A stretch of DNA of 64,000 bases. It comes from Tabrizicola sp. (lineage in GTDB: Bacteria; Pseudomonadota; Alphaproteobacteria; Rhodobacterales; Rhodobacteraceae). The stretch is taken from NCBI RefSeq assembly GCF_030373185.1, contig NZ_JAUCZH010000001.1:372001-436000 (forward strand), written 5' to 3'. Below are positions 43,688 to 53,771 of the stretch, piece after piece. The first letter of the stretch is position 1. The number at the start of each line of letters is the position of its first letter. The notes beneath the pieces were generated by a model. The model saw only the letters and a program-made list of their open reading frames with translations. It was not told the DNA's origin and ran no database searches. A program made the position numbers and the translations under genes.

Positions 43688-43963
43688 TCAGAGAGTATCC
43701 GAAACCTGAAAGTCCCGTGCAAGGTGGGCGGTGGCACGAAACCACTCGGACGCGCGGGTGCGGGTCTGGTGCGCCTCGAACGCCGCGCGGTCCGTGAAGG
43801 TCTCGTCAAGTTCCCAGATCAGCGGCGCAGTTGCGGGCGTGACGGAAAAGTCCAGACAGCCCGGTTCGGCCCGGCTGAGGCGGATGTGTTCGGGCAGCAG
43901 GGCCGCGACGATGGCGGCCTCTTCCAGCGTAGCGCAGCTTAGCGTGCCGGTGACCCGGATCAT
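43688..43963 (-). CDS. Antibiotic biosynthesis monooxygenase (ABM) domain protein
   Basis: The 91-residue ferredoxin-like protein shows the ABM pattern: [22 protein letters not shown], then [20 protein letters not shown] and [12 protein letters not shown]. Members include cofactor-less quinol monooxygenases, heme-degrading enzymes and many of unknown role. Its start overlaps the guaA stop (ATGA), so it is translated from the same message. Confidence 0.85.
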   Translation of the reverse strand: MIRVTGTLSCATLEEAAIVAALLPEHIRLSRAEPGCLDFSVTPATAPLIWELDETFTDRAAFEAHQTRTRASEWFRATAHLARDFQVSDTL

Positions 43964-45537
43964 TCCAGCTCGATCGTGCCGGGCGGCTTGGAGGTGCAGT
44001 CATAGAAGACCCGGTTGACGCCCTTGACCTCGTTGATGATCCTTGTGGCGGTTTCGCCAAGGAAATCATGGGTAAAGGGGTAATAATCCGCCGTCATCCC
44101 ATCCACCGATGTAACCGCCCGCAGCGCCAGCGCATAGTCATAGGTGCGCCCGTCGCCCATCACGCCCACGGTCTTCATCGGAAGGATCGCAGCAAAGGCT
44201 TGCCAGATGTCATCGTAAAGCCCGTGCTTCCTGATCTGGTCGATATAGACTGCATCGGCCTGCCGCAGGATATCAAGCTTTTCGCGGGTAATCTCGCCGG
44301 GGCAGCGGATGGCAAGGCCGGGGCCGGGGAAGGGGTGGCGGCCGATGAAGCTGGCGGGCAGGCCAAGTTCACGGCCCAAGGCACGCACCTCGTCCTTGAA
44401 CAGCTCACGCAGGGGTTCGACAAGCTTGAGGCCCATCTTTTCTGGCAGGCCACCAACATTGTGGTGACTTTTGATTGTGACCGAAGGCCCGCCGCTGAAC
44501 GACACGCTTTCGATCACGTCGGGATAAAGCGTGCCTTGGGCCAGGAACTTCGCACCCCCAACTTCGGTGGCGTGTTTCTGGAACACGTCGATGAACAGCT
44601 TGCCGATGGTCTTGCGCTTGACCTCGGGGTCGGACACGCCTTCCAGCGCGCCGAGGAACAGGTCGGCTTCATCGGCGTGAATCAAGGGCATGTTGTAATG
44701 GTCGCGGAACATGGTGACGACCTGTTCCGCCTCTCCCAGACGCAAAAGCCCGTGGTCGACGAAGACGCAGGTCAGCTGGTCGCCGATGGCTTCATGGATG
44801 AGGACGGCGGCGACGGAGCTGTCAACCCCGCCCGACAGCCCGCAGATCACCTTGGCGTCGCCCACCTGATCGCGGATCTTTCGGATCGCTTCCTCACGGT
44901 AAGCGCCCATCGTCCAATCGCCCTTGAACCCGGCCAGCTTGACGAAGTTCTCGTAAAGCCTGCCGCCCTTGGGGGTGTGATGCACCTCGGGGTGGAACTG
45001 GACCGCGTAGAAATGACGGGCGGGGTCGGCGGTGATGGCAAAGGGCGCATTGGGCGAGGTGCCATAGACACGGAACCCCGGGGCCAGTTTCGACACATGG
45101 TCACCGTGCGACATCCAGACCTGTTCGCGGGCTTGGGGGCCGTCTTCGGGCGGGAACCAGCCGGCAAGGATGGGGTGGGTCTGGTCGGTCGGCGTCACAT
45201 AGGCGCGGCCGAATTCGGCGGTGCCGTGACCGCCTTCGACGTGGCCGCCAAGGCAATGCATCATCACTTGCTGGCCATAGCAGATGCCAAGGATCGGCAC
45301 GCCAAGGTCAAAGACCCCTTTCGGCGGCATCGGCGCGTTTTCCCAGTAAACGCTGGCAGGACCACCCGAGAAGATCACCGCCTTCGGGGCGAAGGCCTGC
45401 AAGAAGCCCTCATCCACGCGGTTATAGGGGTGGATTTCGCAATAGACGTTCAGCTCTCGCAGGCGGCGCGCGATCAGCTGCGTTACCTGAGAGCCGAAGT
45501 CGATGATGAGAAGGCGGTCATGTGCGTCTTGGGTCAT
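43960..45537 (-). CDS. guaA: GMP synthase (glutamine-hydrolysing)
   Basis: GuaA (525 residues) makes GMP from XMP, ATP and glutamine. It has an N-terminal class I amidotransferase with GICYGQQVM (nucleophile Cys) and a C-terminal synthetase with [10 protein letters not shown], the PP-loop, and a dimerisation end KPPGTIE. ATG 45537 gives the normal [17 protein letters not shown] start; the longer frame reads through an intergenic repeat. The ABM gene overlaps its stop. Confidence 0.97.
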   Translation of the reverse strand: MTQDAHDRLLIIDFGSQVTQLIARRLRELNVYCEIHPYNRVDEGFLQAFAPKAVIFSGGPASVYWENAPMPPKGVFDLGVPILGICYGQQVMMHCLGGHVEGGHGTAEFGRAYVTPTDQTHPILAGWFPPEDGPQAREQVWMSHGDHVSKLAPGFRVYGTSPNAPFAITADPARHFYAVQFHPEVHHTPKGGRLYENFVKLAGFKGDWTMGAYREEAIRKIRDQVGDAKVICGLSGGVDSSVAAVLIHEAIGDQLTCVFVDHGLLRLGEAEQVVTMFRDHYNMPLIHADEADLFLGALEGVSDPEVKRKTIGKLFIDVFQKHATEVGGAKFLAQGTLYPDVIESVSFSGGPSVTIKSHHNVGGLPEKMGLKLVEPLRELFKDEVRALGRELGLPASFIGRHPFPGPGLAIRCPGEITREKLDILRQADAVYIDQIRKHGLYDDIWQAFAAILPMKTVGVMGDGRTYDYALALRAVTSVDGMTADYYPFTHDFLGETATRIINEVKGVNRVFYDCTSKPPGTIELE

Positions 45538-45589
45538 GCGCCCGCGTAGCGCGAGCTTTGCGGGCGCGCAAGGGGTGCAGGCGTTGGAA

Positions 45590-45650
45590 ATCGGGGGTTT
45601 CACCCCCCCGAACCCCCGTGGGATATTTGTGCAGAGAGGAAGGGCTGGTC
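45590..45650. repeat. Dispersed intergenic repeat, copy 3
   Basis: CCCCCGAACCCCCGTGGGAT followed by ATTTGT (about 45606-45631) matches the inverted segment at 35390-35421 and the CCCCCCGTGGAGTATTTTCG piece at 35343-35363. It lies between the divergent guaA and MttB-family genes, near both promoters. Confidence 0.55.
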
Positions 45651-45758
45651 GTTTTCTGCTGAGGTGCGTGTCGTTTTTGGTTGGCAGGTGACGGAAACGG
45701 GGGGCGGCGCGGTCGGGTTTGGCGGCATAAGGTCGGCAAACGGGTTTCGGAGGCGGAC

Positions 45759-47300
45759 ATGAACGAAGTTGCAGGACGCAGGGCGCGCAGTGGGGGCGGG
45801 GCAAGCCGCCGGGCAGAACGGACGGCGGTCAGCTTCGAGAGCGCGCGGTTCATCCAGCGCAACATCCCGAACTTCGAGATCCTGAACGAAGAAGCGCTTC
45901 AGATCATCGAATGGAACGCGGAAACGGTGCTGGAGGAAATCGGCGTCAATTTCGTCGAGAACCCGGCCGCTCTCGATCTGTGGCGCGCGGCGGGCGCGGA
46001 TGTGAAGGGCGAAAGGGTGCATATCCCGCGCGGTCTGGCGCGCAAGCTGTGCGCAACGGCGCCGTCCAGCTTTACCCAGCACGCCCGCAATCCTGACCGC
46101 AACGTCGAGGTAGGCGGGCGCAATCTGGTGCTTGCCCCGGTCTACGGCCCGCCCTTCGTGCGCGATGCCGAAGGCGGGCGGCGCTATGCCACGCTGGAAG
46201 ATTTCCAGAACTTCGTGAAGCTGGGCTACATGTCGAAATGGCTGCACCATTCGGGCGGCACGGTCTGTGAACCCACGGATGTTCCGGTCAACAAGCGCCA
46301 TCTGGACATGTTGCTTGCGCATATGACCCTGTCGGACAAGCCCTACATGGGCTCTGTCACCGAACCGAGCCGTGCCGAAGATTCGGTGGCGATGTCGAAG
46401 ATCCTGTTCGGCAACGACTTCGTTGACCAGAACACGGTGATGACCAGCCTGATCAACATCAACAGCCCGCTCACCTTCGACGGGATCATGATGGGTGCGC
46501 TGGAGGTCTACGCCAAGGCCAATCAGGCGGCCATCATCTCGCCCTTCATCGTCGGTGGGGCCATGGCGCCGGTTACGGTCGCGGGCACCCTGACGCAGGT
46601 GCTGGCCGAGGTGCTGGCGGGTGTGGCCTACAGCCAGCTGATCCGCCCCGGCGCCCCGGTGATCTTTGGCGCCTTCGTGACCTCGATCGACATGAACTCG
46701 GGCGCGCCGACCTTTGGCACCCCCGAAGCCGCGCATATCACCTATGGCGCTGGGCAGTTGGCGCGGCGCTTGGGCTTGCCCTACCGGTCGGGCGGTAGCT
46801 TCTGCGGGTCAAAGCTGCCGGACGCGCAGGCGGCCTATGAAACCGCGAACAGTCTGAACATGGCGCTTCTGGCAGGCGTGAACTTCATGCTGCATGCTTG
46901 CGGCTGGCTGGAGGGCGGGCTGGTGTCGTCCTACGAGAAATTCGTGATGGACGCCGACCAGCTTGGCACGCTGCACCATCTGGCCCAAGGCGTGATGATG
47001 GACACGAACGGGCAGGCGATGGACGCGCTGCGCGAGGTTGGGCCGGGCGGGCATTTCCTTGGGTGCGAGCATACGCAGGCGAATTTCAAGTCGGCGTTCT
47101 GGCGGTCGGACCTGCTTGACTACAAGCCCTTCGAGACCTGGGCAGAGGAAGGCGCCCGCGATACGCAGGCGCTGGCGGCCGAACGGGTGAAAAAGCAACT
47201 GGCCGATTATCACGCGCCGGATATGGACCCCGCCAAGCGCGAGGAACTGGAAGCCTTCGTCGCACAGCGCAAGTCCGAGATGCCAGACGCCTTCATCTGA
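45759..47300 (+). CDS. Trimethylamine methyltransferase (MttB) family protein, non-pyrrolysine
   Basis: The 513-residue protein has MttB-superfamily blocks: [52 protein letters not shown] and [18 protein letters not shown]. No in-frame amber codon interrupts it, so pyrrolysine is not used; relatives such as MtgB demethylate glycine betaine or similar quaternary amines onto a corrinoid protein. No corrinoid protein or other methyltransferase gene is close by. GGAGG precedes ATG 45759 (MNEVAGR). Confidence 0.88.
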   Translation: MNEVAGRRARSGGGASRRAERTAVSFESARFIQRNIPNFEILNEEALQIIEWNAETVLEEIGVNFVENPAALDLWRAAGADVKGERVHIPRGLARKLCATAPSSFTQHARNPDRNVEVGGRNLVLAPVYGPPFVRDAEGGRRYATLEDFQNFVKLGYMSKWLHHSGGTVCEPTDVPVNKRHLDMLLAHMTLSDKPYMGSVTEPSRAEDSVAMSKILFGNDFVDQNTVMTSLININSPLTFDGIMMGALEVYAKANQAAIISPFIVGGAMAPVTVAGTLTQVLAEVLAGVAYSQLIRPGAPVIFGAFVTSIDMNSGAPTFGTPEAAHITYGAGQLARRLGLPYRSGGSFCGSKLPDAQAAYETANSLNMALLAGVNFMLHACGWLEGGLVSSYEKFVMDADQLGTLHHLAQGVMMDTNGQAMDALREVGPGGHFLGCEHTQANFKSAFWRSDLLDYKPFETWAEEGARDTQALAAERVKKQLADYHAPDMDPAKREELEAFVAQRKSEMPDAFI

Positions 47301-47363
47301 CAGATGGCACGGAATTGACGGTAAGGGGCGGGTGACCGCCCCTTTTCGCATTTTTCCAGTGGC

Positions 47364-47648
47364 TCAGGCCAACCCTGCCCGAGGCAGCAACCGCGCCTCG
47401 GCCAAAAGCGCGATCAACACTTCGATATGGCGGGTGACCGAATAGGCCGCATCGCCCGCAAGGCGCGTTTCTTCCAGTTCCGCCTCGACCGAAATCAGCG
47501 ACGGCACAGTTTGTTCGGGTGACATCCCGCAGCGGATCAAGCGGCGCAGATCACGCTCGCGGCGGTAATCGCCAAGGCCGAAGCGGGCAGCGTGCATCAA
47601 CAGTCGTGGGCGACGCAGGTTGGCAAGACGGACGCGAAAATCTGACAT
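47364..47648 (-). CDS. DUF6477 family protein
   Basis: The 94-residue protein (RLANLRRPRLLMHAARFG, YRRERDLRRL, EAELEETRLAGDAAYSVTRHIEVLIALL) matches the DUF6477 family that I know only from Rhodobacterales. It is small, basic and without membrane helix. It is divergent from the DUF6456 gene, an arrangement conserved in the order. Function unknown. Confidence 0.78.
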   Translation of the reverse strand: MSDFRVRLANLRRPRLLMHAARFGLGDYRRERDLRRLIRCGMSPEQTVPSLISVEAELEETRLAGDAAYSVTRHIEVLIALLAEARLLPRAGLA

Positions 47649-47674
47649 GGGGCTCTCCGGTTCTGGATCGCTGC

Positions 47675-47794
47675 ATCATGCATGATCTCAACCCAGCGTT
47701 GCGCAATGAGTGTTTTGAGCGAACGGAGGTTACCGAAAAGTTTAGGAATTACGCGCAATTGTTCAGGCCGGACGAGTGCTTAACCAACAGGTAA
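47675..47794. promoter_or_regulatory. Divergent control region with palindrome and CtrA-like site
   Basis: The 12-bp perfect palindrome ATCATGCATGAT (47675-47686) lies 27 bases before the DUF6477 start. TTAA-N7-GTAA at 47780-47794 differs from the CtrA consensus TTAA-N7-TTAA by one base and is near the DUF6456 start. GGTTACC (about 47728) and GGTAACC (47790-47796) form inverted heptamers. Confidence 0.35.
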
Positions 47795-47849
47795 CCAATT
47801 CCACCCAAGGTTGCGAGAGTCCAAGGCTGGACTCATCACAGCCCGGGGT

Positions 47850-49001
47850 GTGGACAAGGACGGGACGACTGAATTGCCAGAGCTTTCTGCTGCCAGCCTG
47901 CCAGACTGGCTTCCTGCTGCCGTGCGTCACTACCTTCATCATATCGAGGATGGAACGTCGCTCAGGGCGCTGGCACGGCGCGAGGGGCTGCACGCCTCGA
48001 CCATCCTGCGGCAGGTGCGCCGGTTTGAAAACCGTCGTGAAGACCCGCTGATGGATGAAGCCCTGTCTGCGGTTACCCGTTTTGCCCAGCGCTCTGCCGA
48101 TGACCCAGCCCGAAAGGACGACCAGCCCATGACCATGCATCCGCGTAGCCCAAGGCCAACTCCTGCGCCTGTGCTTTGTGACGAGCAATCCCTTGCCCAG
48201 GAAGGTCGCCGTGTTCTGCGGCGTCTGGCGGAACCGGGTGCCGTCATGGCCATAGCACCGGAAATGGACAAGGCGGTTGTCTTGCGGGATATGCCCGATG
48301 GCCGCAGCCTGCGGACCGCGGTGCTGGAACGCGCGGTTGCTCATGCGTTCACCTTGAAGGACTGGATCACCTGCCGCAAGCCGGGGCGGGTATCGACCTA
48401 CGAGATCACCTCGGCCGGTCGGGCCGCCTTGCGCCGGATGATTGACGAGGAGGACCGCCGCCGTCAAAGCCCGACCGACGCCTCGGCGGCCTTTGGCGAT
48501 CAGCACCGTGTCTGGGGGGAACGGACGGTGATGGAGGAAGATGGCCCGCGCAAGCTGCGCTACAACACGGCGGAAAGCCCGGTTGGTGTGTTGGGCCGCA
48601 GGAGGGACCGGGATGGCAAGCCATTTCTGGAGCCTGACCTTGTCGAGGCGGCGGAACGGCTGCGCGAGGATTTCGAACTGGCGCAGATGGGGCCGCGCGT
48701 GGCGCAGAACTGGGACCGGTTTCTTACCGGGGCGGACCGCGGCGCATTTCAGCCCGACAGCGGTCTGGGGGAAGGGCCGGGGCAGGCGCGCGGTCGGGTT
48801 GCAGCTGCGCTGCGCGACCTTGGGCCGGGGCTTGGCTACATCGCCCTGCGCTGTTGCTGCTTTCTGGAGGGGCTGGAGGTTGCGGAAAAGCGGATGGGAT
48901 GGGCCGCGCGGTCGGGCAAGATAGTGCTTCGCATCGCCCTTATGCGGTTGCGGCGGCACTATGACGAGACTTACGGCAGGTCCGGCCCGCTGATCGGCTG
49001 A
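47850..49001 (+). CDS. DUF6456 domain protein with N-terminal helix-turn-helix
   Basis: About 383 residues: an N-terminal HTH-like segment (DGTSLRALARREGLHASTILRQVRRFE) and a C-terminal DUF6456 region (AAERLREDFELAQMGPRVAQ, NWDRFLTGADRG). It is probably a DNA-binding regulator typical of Rhodobacterales. Start is uncertain: GTG 47850 is chosen, with TTG 47811 as the longer option; neither has a strong ribosome-binding site. Divergent from DUF6477. Confidence 0.78.
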   Translation: MDKDGTTELPELSAASLPDWLPAAVRHYLHHIEDGTSLRALARREGLHASTILRQVRRFENRREDPLMDEALSAVTRFAQRSADDPARKDDQPMTMHPRSPRPTPAPVLCDEQSLAQEGRRVLRRLAEPGAVMAIAPEMDKAVVLRDMPDGRSLRTAVLERAVAHAFTLKDWITCRKPGRVSTYEITSAGRAALRRMIDEEDRRRQSPTDASAAFGDQHRVWGERTVMEEDGPRKLRYNTAESPVGVLGRRRDRDGKPFLEPDLVEAAERLREDFELAQMGPRVAQNWDRFLTGADRGAFQPDSGLGEGPGQARGRVAAALRDLGPGLGYIALRCCCFLEGLEVAEKRMGWAARSGKIVLRIALMRLRRHYDETYGRSGPLIG

Positions 49002-49071
49002 CTGGACCTTGTGACGCCACACGGCAGAAGGAGGCCGGGGCGGTCCCCTTCCGGCGTGGCAGCGGCGCCGA

Positions 49072-49755
49072 TCATTCGGCCCGCGTCAGGCCCGCCTTGT
49101 AGGCCAGCCCGGCCACGGCACCGCCCGCAAGCGGGGCCAGAAGGAACACCCAAAGCTGCGCCATCGCCGTGCCGCCGACAAAGACCGCCGGACCGACCGA
49201 CCGCGCCGGGTTCACCGAAACGCCGGTCACGTTGATCCCGACCAGATGGATGGCCGCAAGGGTCAGGCCGATGGCCAGCCCGGCAATGCCGGCGGCCGAT
49301 CCCGGACCGGTCGCGCCAAGGATTACGGTGACGAAGAGGAAGGTCATCACCGCCTCGAAGGCCAGCGCCGATGTCAGGGAATACCCTCCAAGATGGCCCG
49401 CGCCAAAACCGTTCTGCCCCAGACCGTTGGTGGCGATGCTGTAATCCGCCTTCCCCGAGGCGATCAGATACAGGAGCCCCGCGCCAAGGACGGCCCCGAT
49501 CACTTGCGCAATGGCATAGGCGGCGAAATCGGGCAGCGTCATCCGGCCCGCCATCACCATCCCGAAGCTGACGGCTGGGTTCAGATGCGCCCCCGAGATG
49601 GCTCCAAGCCCATAGGCGGCAGCGACGATTGCAAGACCGAAGGCGAGGCTGATCCCCGTCATCCCGATTTCGGCACCCATCAGGTCCGCTGATCCACAGC
49701 CGAACAGCACAAGGATGGCAGCCCCCAAGGCTTCTGCAAACATCTTCTTGACCAT
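49072..49755 (-). CDS. aqpZ: Aquaporin Z
   Basis: The 227-residue channel has six helices and both NPA motifs, GAHLNPAVSFG and SVNPARSVGPAVF. The selectivity filter residues fit a water-specific pore (His in AIHLVGI, Arg after the second NPA). ATG 49755 has AAGGGAAC upstream. It is a single gene, convergent with the DUF6456 gene and divergent from lipA. Confidence 0.95.
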   Translation of the reverse strand: MVKKMFAEALGAAILVLFGCGSADLMGAEIGMTGISLAFGLAIVAAAYGLGAISGAHLNPAVSFGMVMAGRMTLPDFAAYAIAQVIGAVLGAGLLYLIASGKADYSIATNGLGQNGFGAGHLGGYSLTSALAFEAVMTFLFVTVILGATGPGSAAGIAGLAIGLTLAAIHLVGINVTGVSVNPARSVGPAVFVGGTAMAQLWVFLLAPLAGGAVAGLAYKAGLTRAE

Positions 49756-49900
49756 GTTCCCTTCAGTTGGATGTTGGCGCCGGCTGGCGTGACATGCGCC
49801 CGGCGCATGCCCCTGCGGCAGCGTTGCAGGCAAGCAGCCGTTGCCACCGGGGCAATTGCAGACTAAGTGGTGGGGCGGGTCTGGATAGGGGGAAAGTTGT

Positions 49901-50851
49901 TTGCGCGACCTCAAACTGCCGGAAGGCCGTCACCCTGAAAAGGCGCACCGCGCCGACAATGCCCAGCCGAAAAAGCCGGACTGGATCCGGGTGAAAGCCC
50001 CCACCTCCGAAGGCTACAAGCGCACCCGCGACATCCTGCGGGAAAAGAATCTGGTCACGGTCTGCGAGGAAGCCGGCTGCCCGAACGTCGGCGAATGCTG
50101 GTCGCAGGGACACGCCACCATGATGATCATGGGCGAGATCTGCACCCGCGGCTGCACCTTCTGCAACGTCGCCACCGGCAAGCCGCAGACGCTGGATGCC
50201 TTCGAGCCCGGCCGGGTTGCACACGCCGTCGCCGAGCTTGGCCTTGCCCATGTCGTCGTCACCTCCGTTGACCGTGATGACCTTGCGGATGGCGGGGCGG
50301 ATCACTTCGCCCAGACGATCCGCGCCATTCGCCATCGGTCGCCCGGCACCACGATCGAGGTGCTGGTCCCCGATTTCCTGCGCTGTGGCCCCGATGCGCT
50401 GGAAACCGTGGTTGCCGCCCGGCCGGATGTCTTGAACCACAACCTTGAAACCGTCCCCGGCCTTTACCCCGAGGTCCGCCCCGGCGCGCGCTATTTCCAT
50501 TCGTTGCGGCTGTTGCAGCGGGTCAAGGAACTGGACCCGATGATGTTCACCAAATCCGGTATCATGGTGGGTCTGGGCGAAGACCGGCAGGCAGTTCAGC
50601 AGGTCATGGATGACATGCGGTCAGCCGATGTCGATTTCCTGACCATCGGCCAGTATCTGCAACCGACGCCGAAACACCACCGGGTTGATCGCTTCGTGAC
50701 GCCCGAGGAATTCAAGGCCTATGAGACGGCGGCCTGGGGCAAGGGGTTCCTGATGGTGTCGGCCACGCCGCTGACCCGGTCATCCTACCACGCCGGCGAC
50801 GATTTCGCCCGGATGCGCGCCGCCCGGCAGGCGGGACTTGGTCAGGGCTGA
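49901..50851 (+). CDS. lipA: Lipoyl synthase
   Basis: LipA (316 residues) inserts two sulfurs into protein-bound octanoate. The auxiliary cluster ligands are in [12 protein letters not shown], the radical-SAM ligands in CTRGCTFC, and the conserved C-terminal [10 protein letters not shown] is present. The start is TTG 49901, supported by a GGGGGAAAG site four bases upstream. The terminator at 50879 serves it and the convergent porin. Confidence 0.96.
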   Translation: MRDLKLPEGRHPEKAHRADNAQPKKPDWIRVKAPTSEGYKRTRDILREKNLVTVCEEAGCPNVGECWSQGHATMMIMGEICTRGCTFCNVATGKPQTLDAFEPGRVAHAVAELGLAHVVVTSVDRDDLADGGADHFAQTIRAIRHRSPGTTIEVLVPDFLRCGPDALETVVAARPDVLNHNLETVPGLYPEVRPGARYFHSLRLLQRVKELDPMMFTKSGIMVGLGEDRQAVQQVMDDMRSADVDFLTIGQYLQPTPKHHRVDRFVTPEEFKAYETAAWGKGFLMVSATPLTRSSYHAGDDFARMRAARQAGLGQG

Positions 50852-50878
50852 AACCCTCTCTTGCGGCACTGAGCCCAT

Positions 50879-50916
50879 GAAAAAGCGCCACAGAGCAAGG
50901 CCCGCGGCGCTTTTTC
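50879..50916. terminator. Bidirectional terminator between lipA and porin
   Basis: Stem GAAAAAGCGCC / GGCGCTTTTTC with a 16-base loop. A-runs and T-runs on either side allow it to work for both the plus lipA and the minus porin transcripts. Confidence 0.85.
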
Positions 50917-50932
50917 GGTGTTCTGAACGGTA

Positions 50933-51862
50933 TCAGAAGCGGTAGCCGATCGAGGCCGTCACTGCGTCGCCGCTGCCATCCACATCGAAGTAGCCAAGTT
51001 CGGCAAAGCCACCAGACCCGAAGCCATATTCGCCAGACAGTCCATAGATGCGTTCGCCTCCGCCTTCGCTGATTTCAAGGGCTTGGGCCCCGATGGTCAG
51101 CGCATCCGTCACCTTGTAATCACCGTACAGCTTGACCGTCGAAACACTGGTCCCCGGCGCATCAAGGTTTGCGGCTTCGGCGCCGATCGACCAGCGCTCT
51201 GCGCTGTAGCGGGCGCCAACGATCAATTTCTGAAGGTCAACTGGGCCGGCATCGAACTGTTCGAAGGCGGCATAGAGCTCGGTCGCGTCAAGCTCGTATC
51301 CAATAGCAAGTTCGATCACGTCGGCCTTGTCGCCGCCACTTTCCGCCCGATGAACCGCAGCGCCGTAGCTGAACGCGCCAGACGAGCCCTTGAGGCTGAC
51401 ACCGTAGACGTTCAAGCTCGAATCGAACAAATTGAAATAGGCAAGGTAAGATCCGCTGAAGAGCCCCAGCTCAAGATCAAGCGCCCGTGCAGCACCGATG
51501 TCTGGCGTCTTTGGCAACTGGTCCAGCAGCGGACGCGGGGTGCCGATTGTTACATCGCCAAAAGCGGTCGTCAGCACCAGCCCGCCCCAGAAGGCGGACT
51601 CGTCCTGACCATCGTCGAGGTCGTGGAAGCTGACAAGGCTCAGGTCGAAACCCAGACCAACCGCGCCGCCACCCTGACTGCGCCAGCCGAGCGTAAGATC
51701 GGTGAAGCCGAAAGTGACGTCGTCGCCGCCATCGGGGCTGATGTATTCCAGTTCGACATCGCCGGTCAGAGTGAAGCCGTTGCCGAAATCAAGCGCGAAG
51801 GCCGCTGGTGCCGCGAGGCCGGTTGCAAGTGCGGTAATTGCCGCTGTTTGAAAGAATTTCAT
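50933..51862 (-). CDS. Outer-membrane porin
   Basis: The 309-residue protein has a signal peptide (MKFFQTAAITALATGLAAPAAFA) and a beta-barrel ending in ASIGYRF, with alternating strands and acidic loops typical of alphaproteobacterial general porins. ATG 51862 is preceded by AAAGGAAAG. A CG-centred palindrome 121 bp upstream (51983) suggests LacI-type control. Substrate not known. Confidence 0.85.
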   Translation of the reverse strand: MKFFQTAAITALATGLAAPAAFALDFGNGFTLTGDVELEYISPDGGDDVTFGFTDLTLGWRSQGGGAVGLGFDLSLVSFHDLDDGQDESAFWGGLVLTTAFGDVTIGTPRPLLDQLPKTPDIGAARALDLELGLFSGSYLAYFNLFDSSLNVYGVSLKGSSGAFSYGAAVHRAESGGDKADVIELAIGYELDATELYAAFEQFDAGPVDLQKLIVGARYSAERWSIGAEAANLDAPGTSVSTVKLYGDYKVTDALTIGAQALEISEGGGERIYGLSGEYGFGSGGFAELGYFDVDGSGDAVTASIGYRF

Positions 51863-51982
51863 GGTCTTTCCTTTCCGAACGTGATGCTTGACCATACTCT
51901 ACGCGGGGAGCGGCTCACAGGACGTCCGGGCCGCTACGACGGCGCAATTTTCATTTCGTGACTTTTGGGACACAAGAAACCT

Positions 51983-51994
51983 GGAACCGGTTCC
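51983..51994. promoter_or_regulatory. CG-centred palindrome upstream of porin gene
   Basis: GGAACCGGTTCC is a perfect 12-bp palindrome with a central CG step, the usual form of LacI/GalR-family operators. It is about 121 bp upstream of the porin start on the minus strand and after the cytochrome c gene's stop. Confidence 0.45.
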
Positions 51995-52041
51995 GGACCC
52001 TGTGGCTTGCGTTTTCCGGCCGTCGCCCCATATTCCGGGGA

Positions 52042-52929
52042 TCAATCCACCCCCGGCACGGCCAGCAGATATTCCCCCACCGCAACCCGGTCACTTTCTG
52101 GCAGTCGTGCCATGTTTTCAACGACATGCGCCATATGGCCGCCGACGCTGTCAAACTCGGGCGTGAAGCCTGTGGTCAGGTATTGCACGATGTCACCTGC
52201 CGTCCAGCCAAGTTTGGCCGGGGTGATGTTCGGGATCCGCCCCTGACCCGAAGGATTGGGCGCCCCGCCCAGCCAGCGTGACGTGTCCATGCCGCCCAGA
52301 AGGTTGCGCGGGGTGTGACACTCGCCGCAATGGGCCAGTGCCTCGGCGATATAGCGGCCACGGTCGGCGGTGGGGGGCAGGTTGCCGGGCAGGGACCAGG
52401 CTTCCGACAGGAACAGAAGTTTCCAGACCCCCACAGCCTCACGCCGGGAAAAGGGGAAGGCCAGCTCATGCGGCTGGCTGGGCGTGGCATCTGCGGGGAG
52501 GGTTGCAAGGAACGCATGCAGATCGGCCAGATCCTGCATCGTCATTCTGGCGTAGGACGCATAGGGCAGGGCGGGGTAATAGTGTTGCCCGTCCGGGCTG
52601 ACGCCGCGCTTCAGGGCATTGGCAAGGTCAAGCAAGGACCACCCGCCGATCCCGTGGACGGGATCCTGGCTGATGTTCGGCGCAAGGAAGGTGCCGAAAT
52701 CCGACGGGAACCGCTGCCCACCCGCCAGCACCAGTTGCGCGTCGCCCTTCGCCTCGGCTGCCATGTGGCATGATGCGCAGCCGGCTGCCCAGAAGACCAC
52801 CTCGCCCCGGGTGGCGTCTGCGGTCAGCCCGGCGATGTCACTTTCCGAAAGCGGGTTAGGGCGGGCCAGAAACCACAAGATCCCGGCACCGGCAAGTGCC
52901 AGAAAGAGCAGCCAACGCAAGATACGCAT
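52042..52929 (-). CDS. Diheme cytochrome c
   Basis: The 295-residue protein has an N-terminal hydrophobic anchor (RWLLFLALAGAGILWFL) and two c-type heme sites, CASCH and CGECH, about 150 residues apart, each with a downstream Met candidate. LAPNISQDPVHGIGGWS and IPNITPAKLGWTAGDI are typical of the cytochrome c subunits of membrane alcohol/aldehyde or gluconate dehydrogenases. It is periplasmic. No dehydrogenase partner gene is adjacent. Confidence 0.87.
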   Translation of the reverse strand: MRILRWLLFLALAGAGILWFLARPNPLSESDIAGLTADATRGEVVFWAAGCASCHMAAEAKGDAQLVLAGGQRFPSDFGTFLAPNISQDPVHGIGGWSLLDLANALKRGVSPDGQHYYPALPYASYARMTMQDLADLHAFLATLPADATPSQPHELAFPFSRREAVGVWKLLFLSEAWSLPGNLPPTADRGRYIAEALAHCGECHTPRNLLGGMDTSRWLGGAPNPSGQGRIPNITPAKLGWTAGDIVQYLTTGFTPEFDSVGGHMAHVVENMARLPESDRVAVGEYLLAVPGVD

Positions 52930-52989
52930 TGCGCGTTCCCCTTCCGGTTGTCATGCCGACAGACTATCCGACAAGCCCGGCCTGTCCAG

Positions 52990-53166
52990 TCACGGTTTTG
53001 CGGAAATGCGGTTTGGCGTCAGCCAGTCGGGCCAGCCAAAGGCCCATTCAAGGCCAGCAAGCAGCAGGCAGACCGCCACCACGCCCAGAACCAGCTTTAC
53101 CCGGCCTTCGGACGGAGGCCTCTTTGCCCAGCGCTTTGCCCGGACCAGCCAGGTCAGATAGTTCAT
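52990..53166 (-). CDS. 58-residue membrane protein in the hpt operon
   Basis: ATG 53166 overlaps the hpt stop (ATGA). The protein starts [20 protein letters not shown], has one hydrophobic helix ([20 protein letters not shown]), and ends [14 protein letters not shown], with TGA at 52990-52992. The positive N terminus suggests an N-in single-pass membrane protein. I recall similar small genes beside hpt in other Rhodobacteraceae, but the function is unknown. Confidence 0.7.
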   Translation of the reverse strand: MNYLTWLVRAKRWAKRPPSEGRVKLVLGVVAVCLLLAGLEWAFGWPDWLTPNRISAKP

Positions 53167-53708
53167 CCGCCCTCCGCAAAGCGGACCTTGCCGATATAGG
53201 GCAGGTTGCGGTTGCGCTGCGCAAAGTCGATCCCGTAGCCGACCACGAATTCATCGGGGATCTCAAATCCGGTCCAGTCCGCCTTGACCGCAGCCTCACG
53301 GCGCGACGGCTTGTCCAGAAGCGCACAGACCTTCAGCCGCCGAGGCTCGCGGGCTTGCAGCAGACGGATCACATGGTGCAGCGTGAACCCGGTATCCACG
53401 ATGTCTTCCACGACCAGCACATCGCGCCCTGCAATCTCGCCGCGCAGGTCTTTCAGGATACGCACCTCGCGGCTGGAATGCATCGCGTCGCCGTAGGAAG
53501 AGGCCTCAAGGAAATCCACCTCCACCGGCAGTTCGATCTCGCGCACAAGGTCTGCGATGAAGACGAACGACCCGCGCAGCAGGCCGACAACGACCAGCTT
53601 GTCGGTGCCGTGAAAATGCGCGGTTATTTCCCGTGCGAGGGCCTCGACCCGCGCCGCTATCGACTTGGCGCTGATCAACTGGTCGATGACGTATGCGCGC
53701 TCTGACAT
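53163..53708 (-). CDS. hpt: Hypoxanthine phosphoribosyltransferase
   Basis: The 181-residue salvage enzyme makes IMP/GMP from hypoxanthine or guanine with PRPP. The PRPP loop [16 protein letters not shown], the N-terminal GLLRGSFVF loop and [12 protein letters not shown] are present. Its stop overlaps the 58-residue gene start. Divergent from the COQ10-like gene across 63 bp. Confidence 0.95.
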   Translation of the reverse strand: MSERAYVIDQLISAKSIAARVEALAREITAHFHGTDKLVVVGLLRGSFVFIADLVREIELPVEVDFLEASSYGDAMHSSREVRILKDLRGEIAGRDVLVVEDIVDTGFTLHHVIRLLQAREPRRLKVCALLDKPSRREAAVKADWTGFEIPDEFVVGYGIDFAQRNRNLPYIGKVRFAEGG

Positions 53709-53771
53709 GGCAGCCCCTTGATTTCCCCGCCCTGTCTAACCAATACCTTGTCCCAAGTCACGAGCGAGCCG

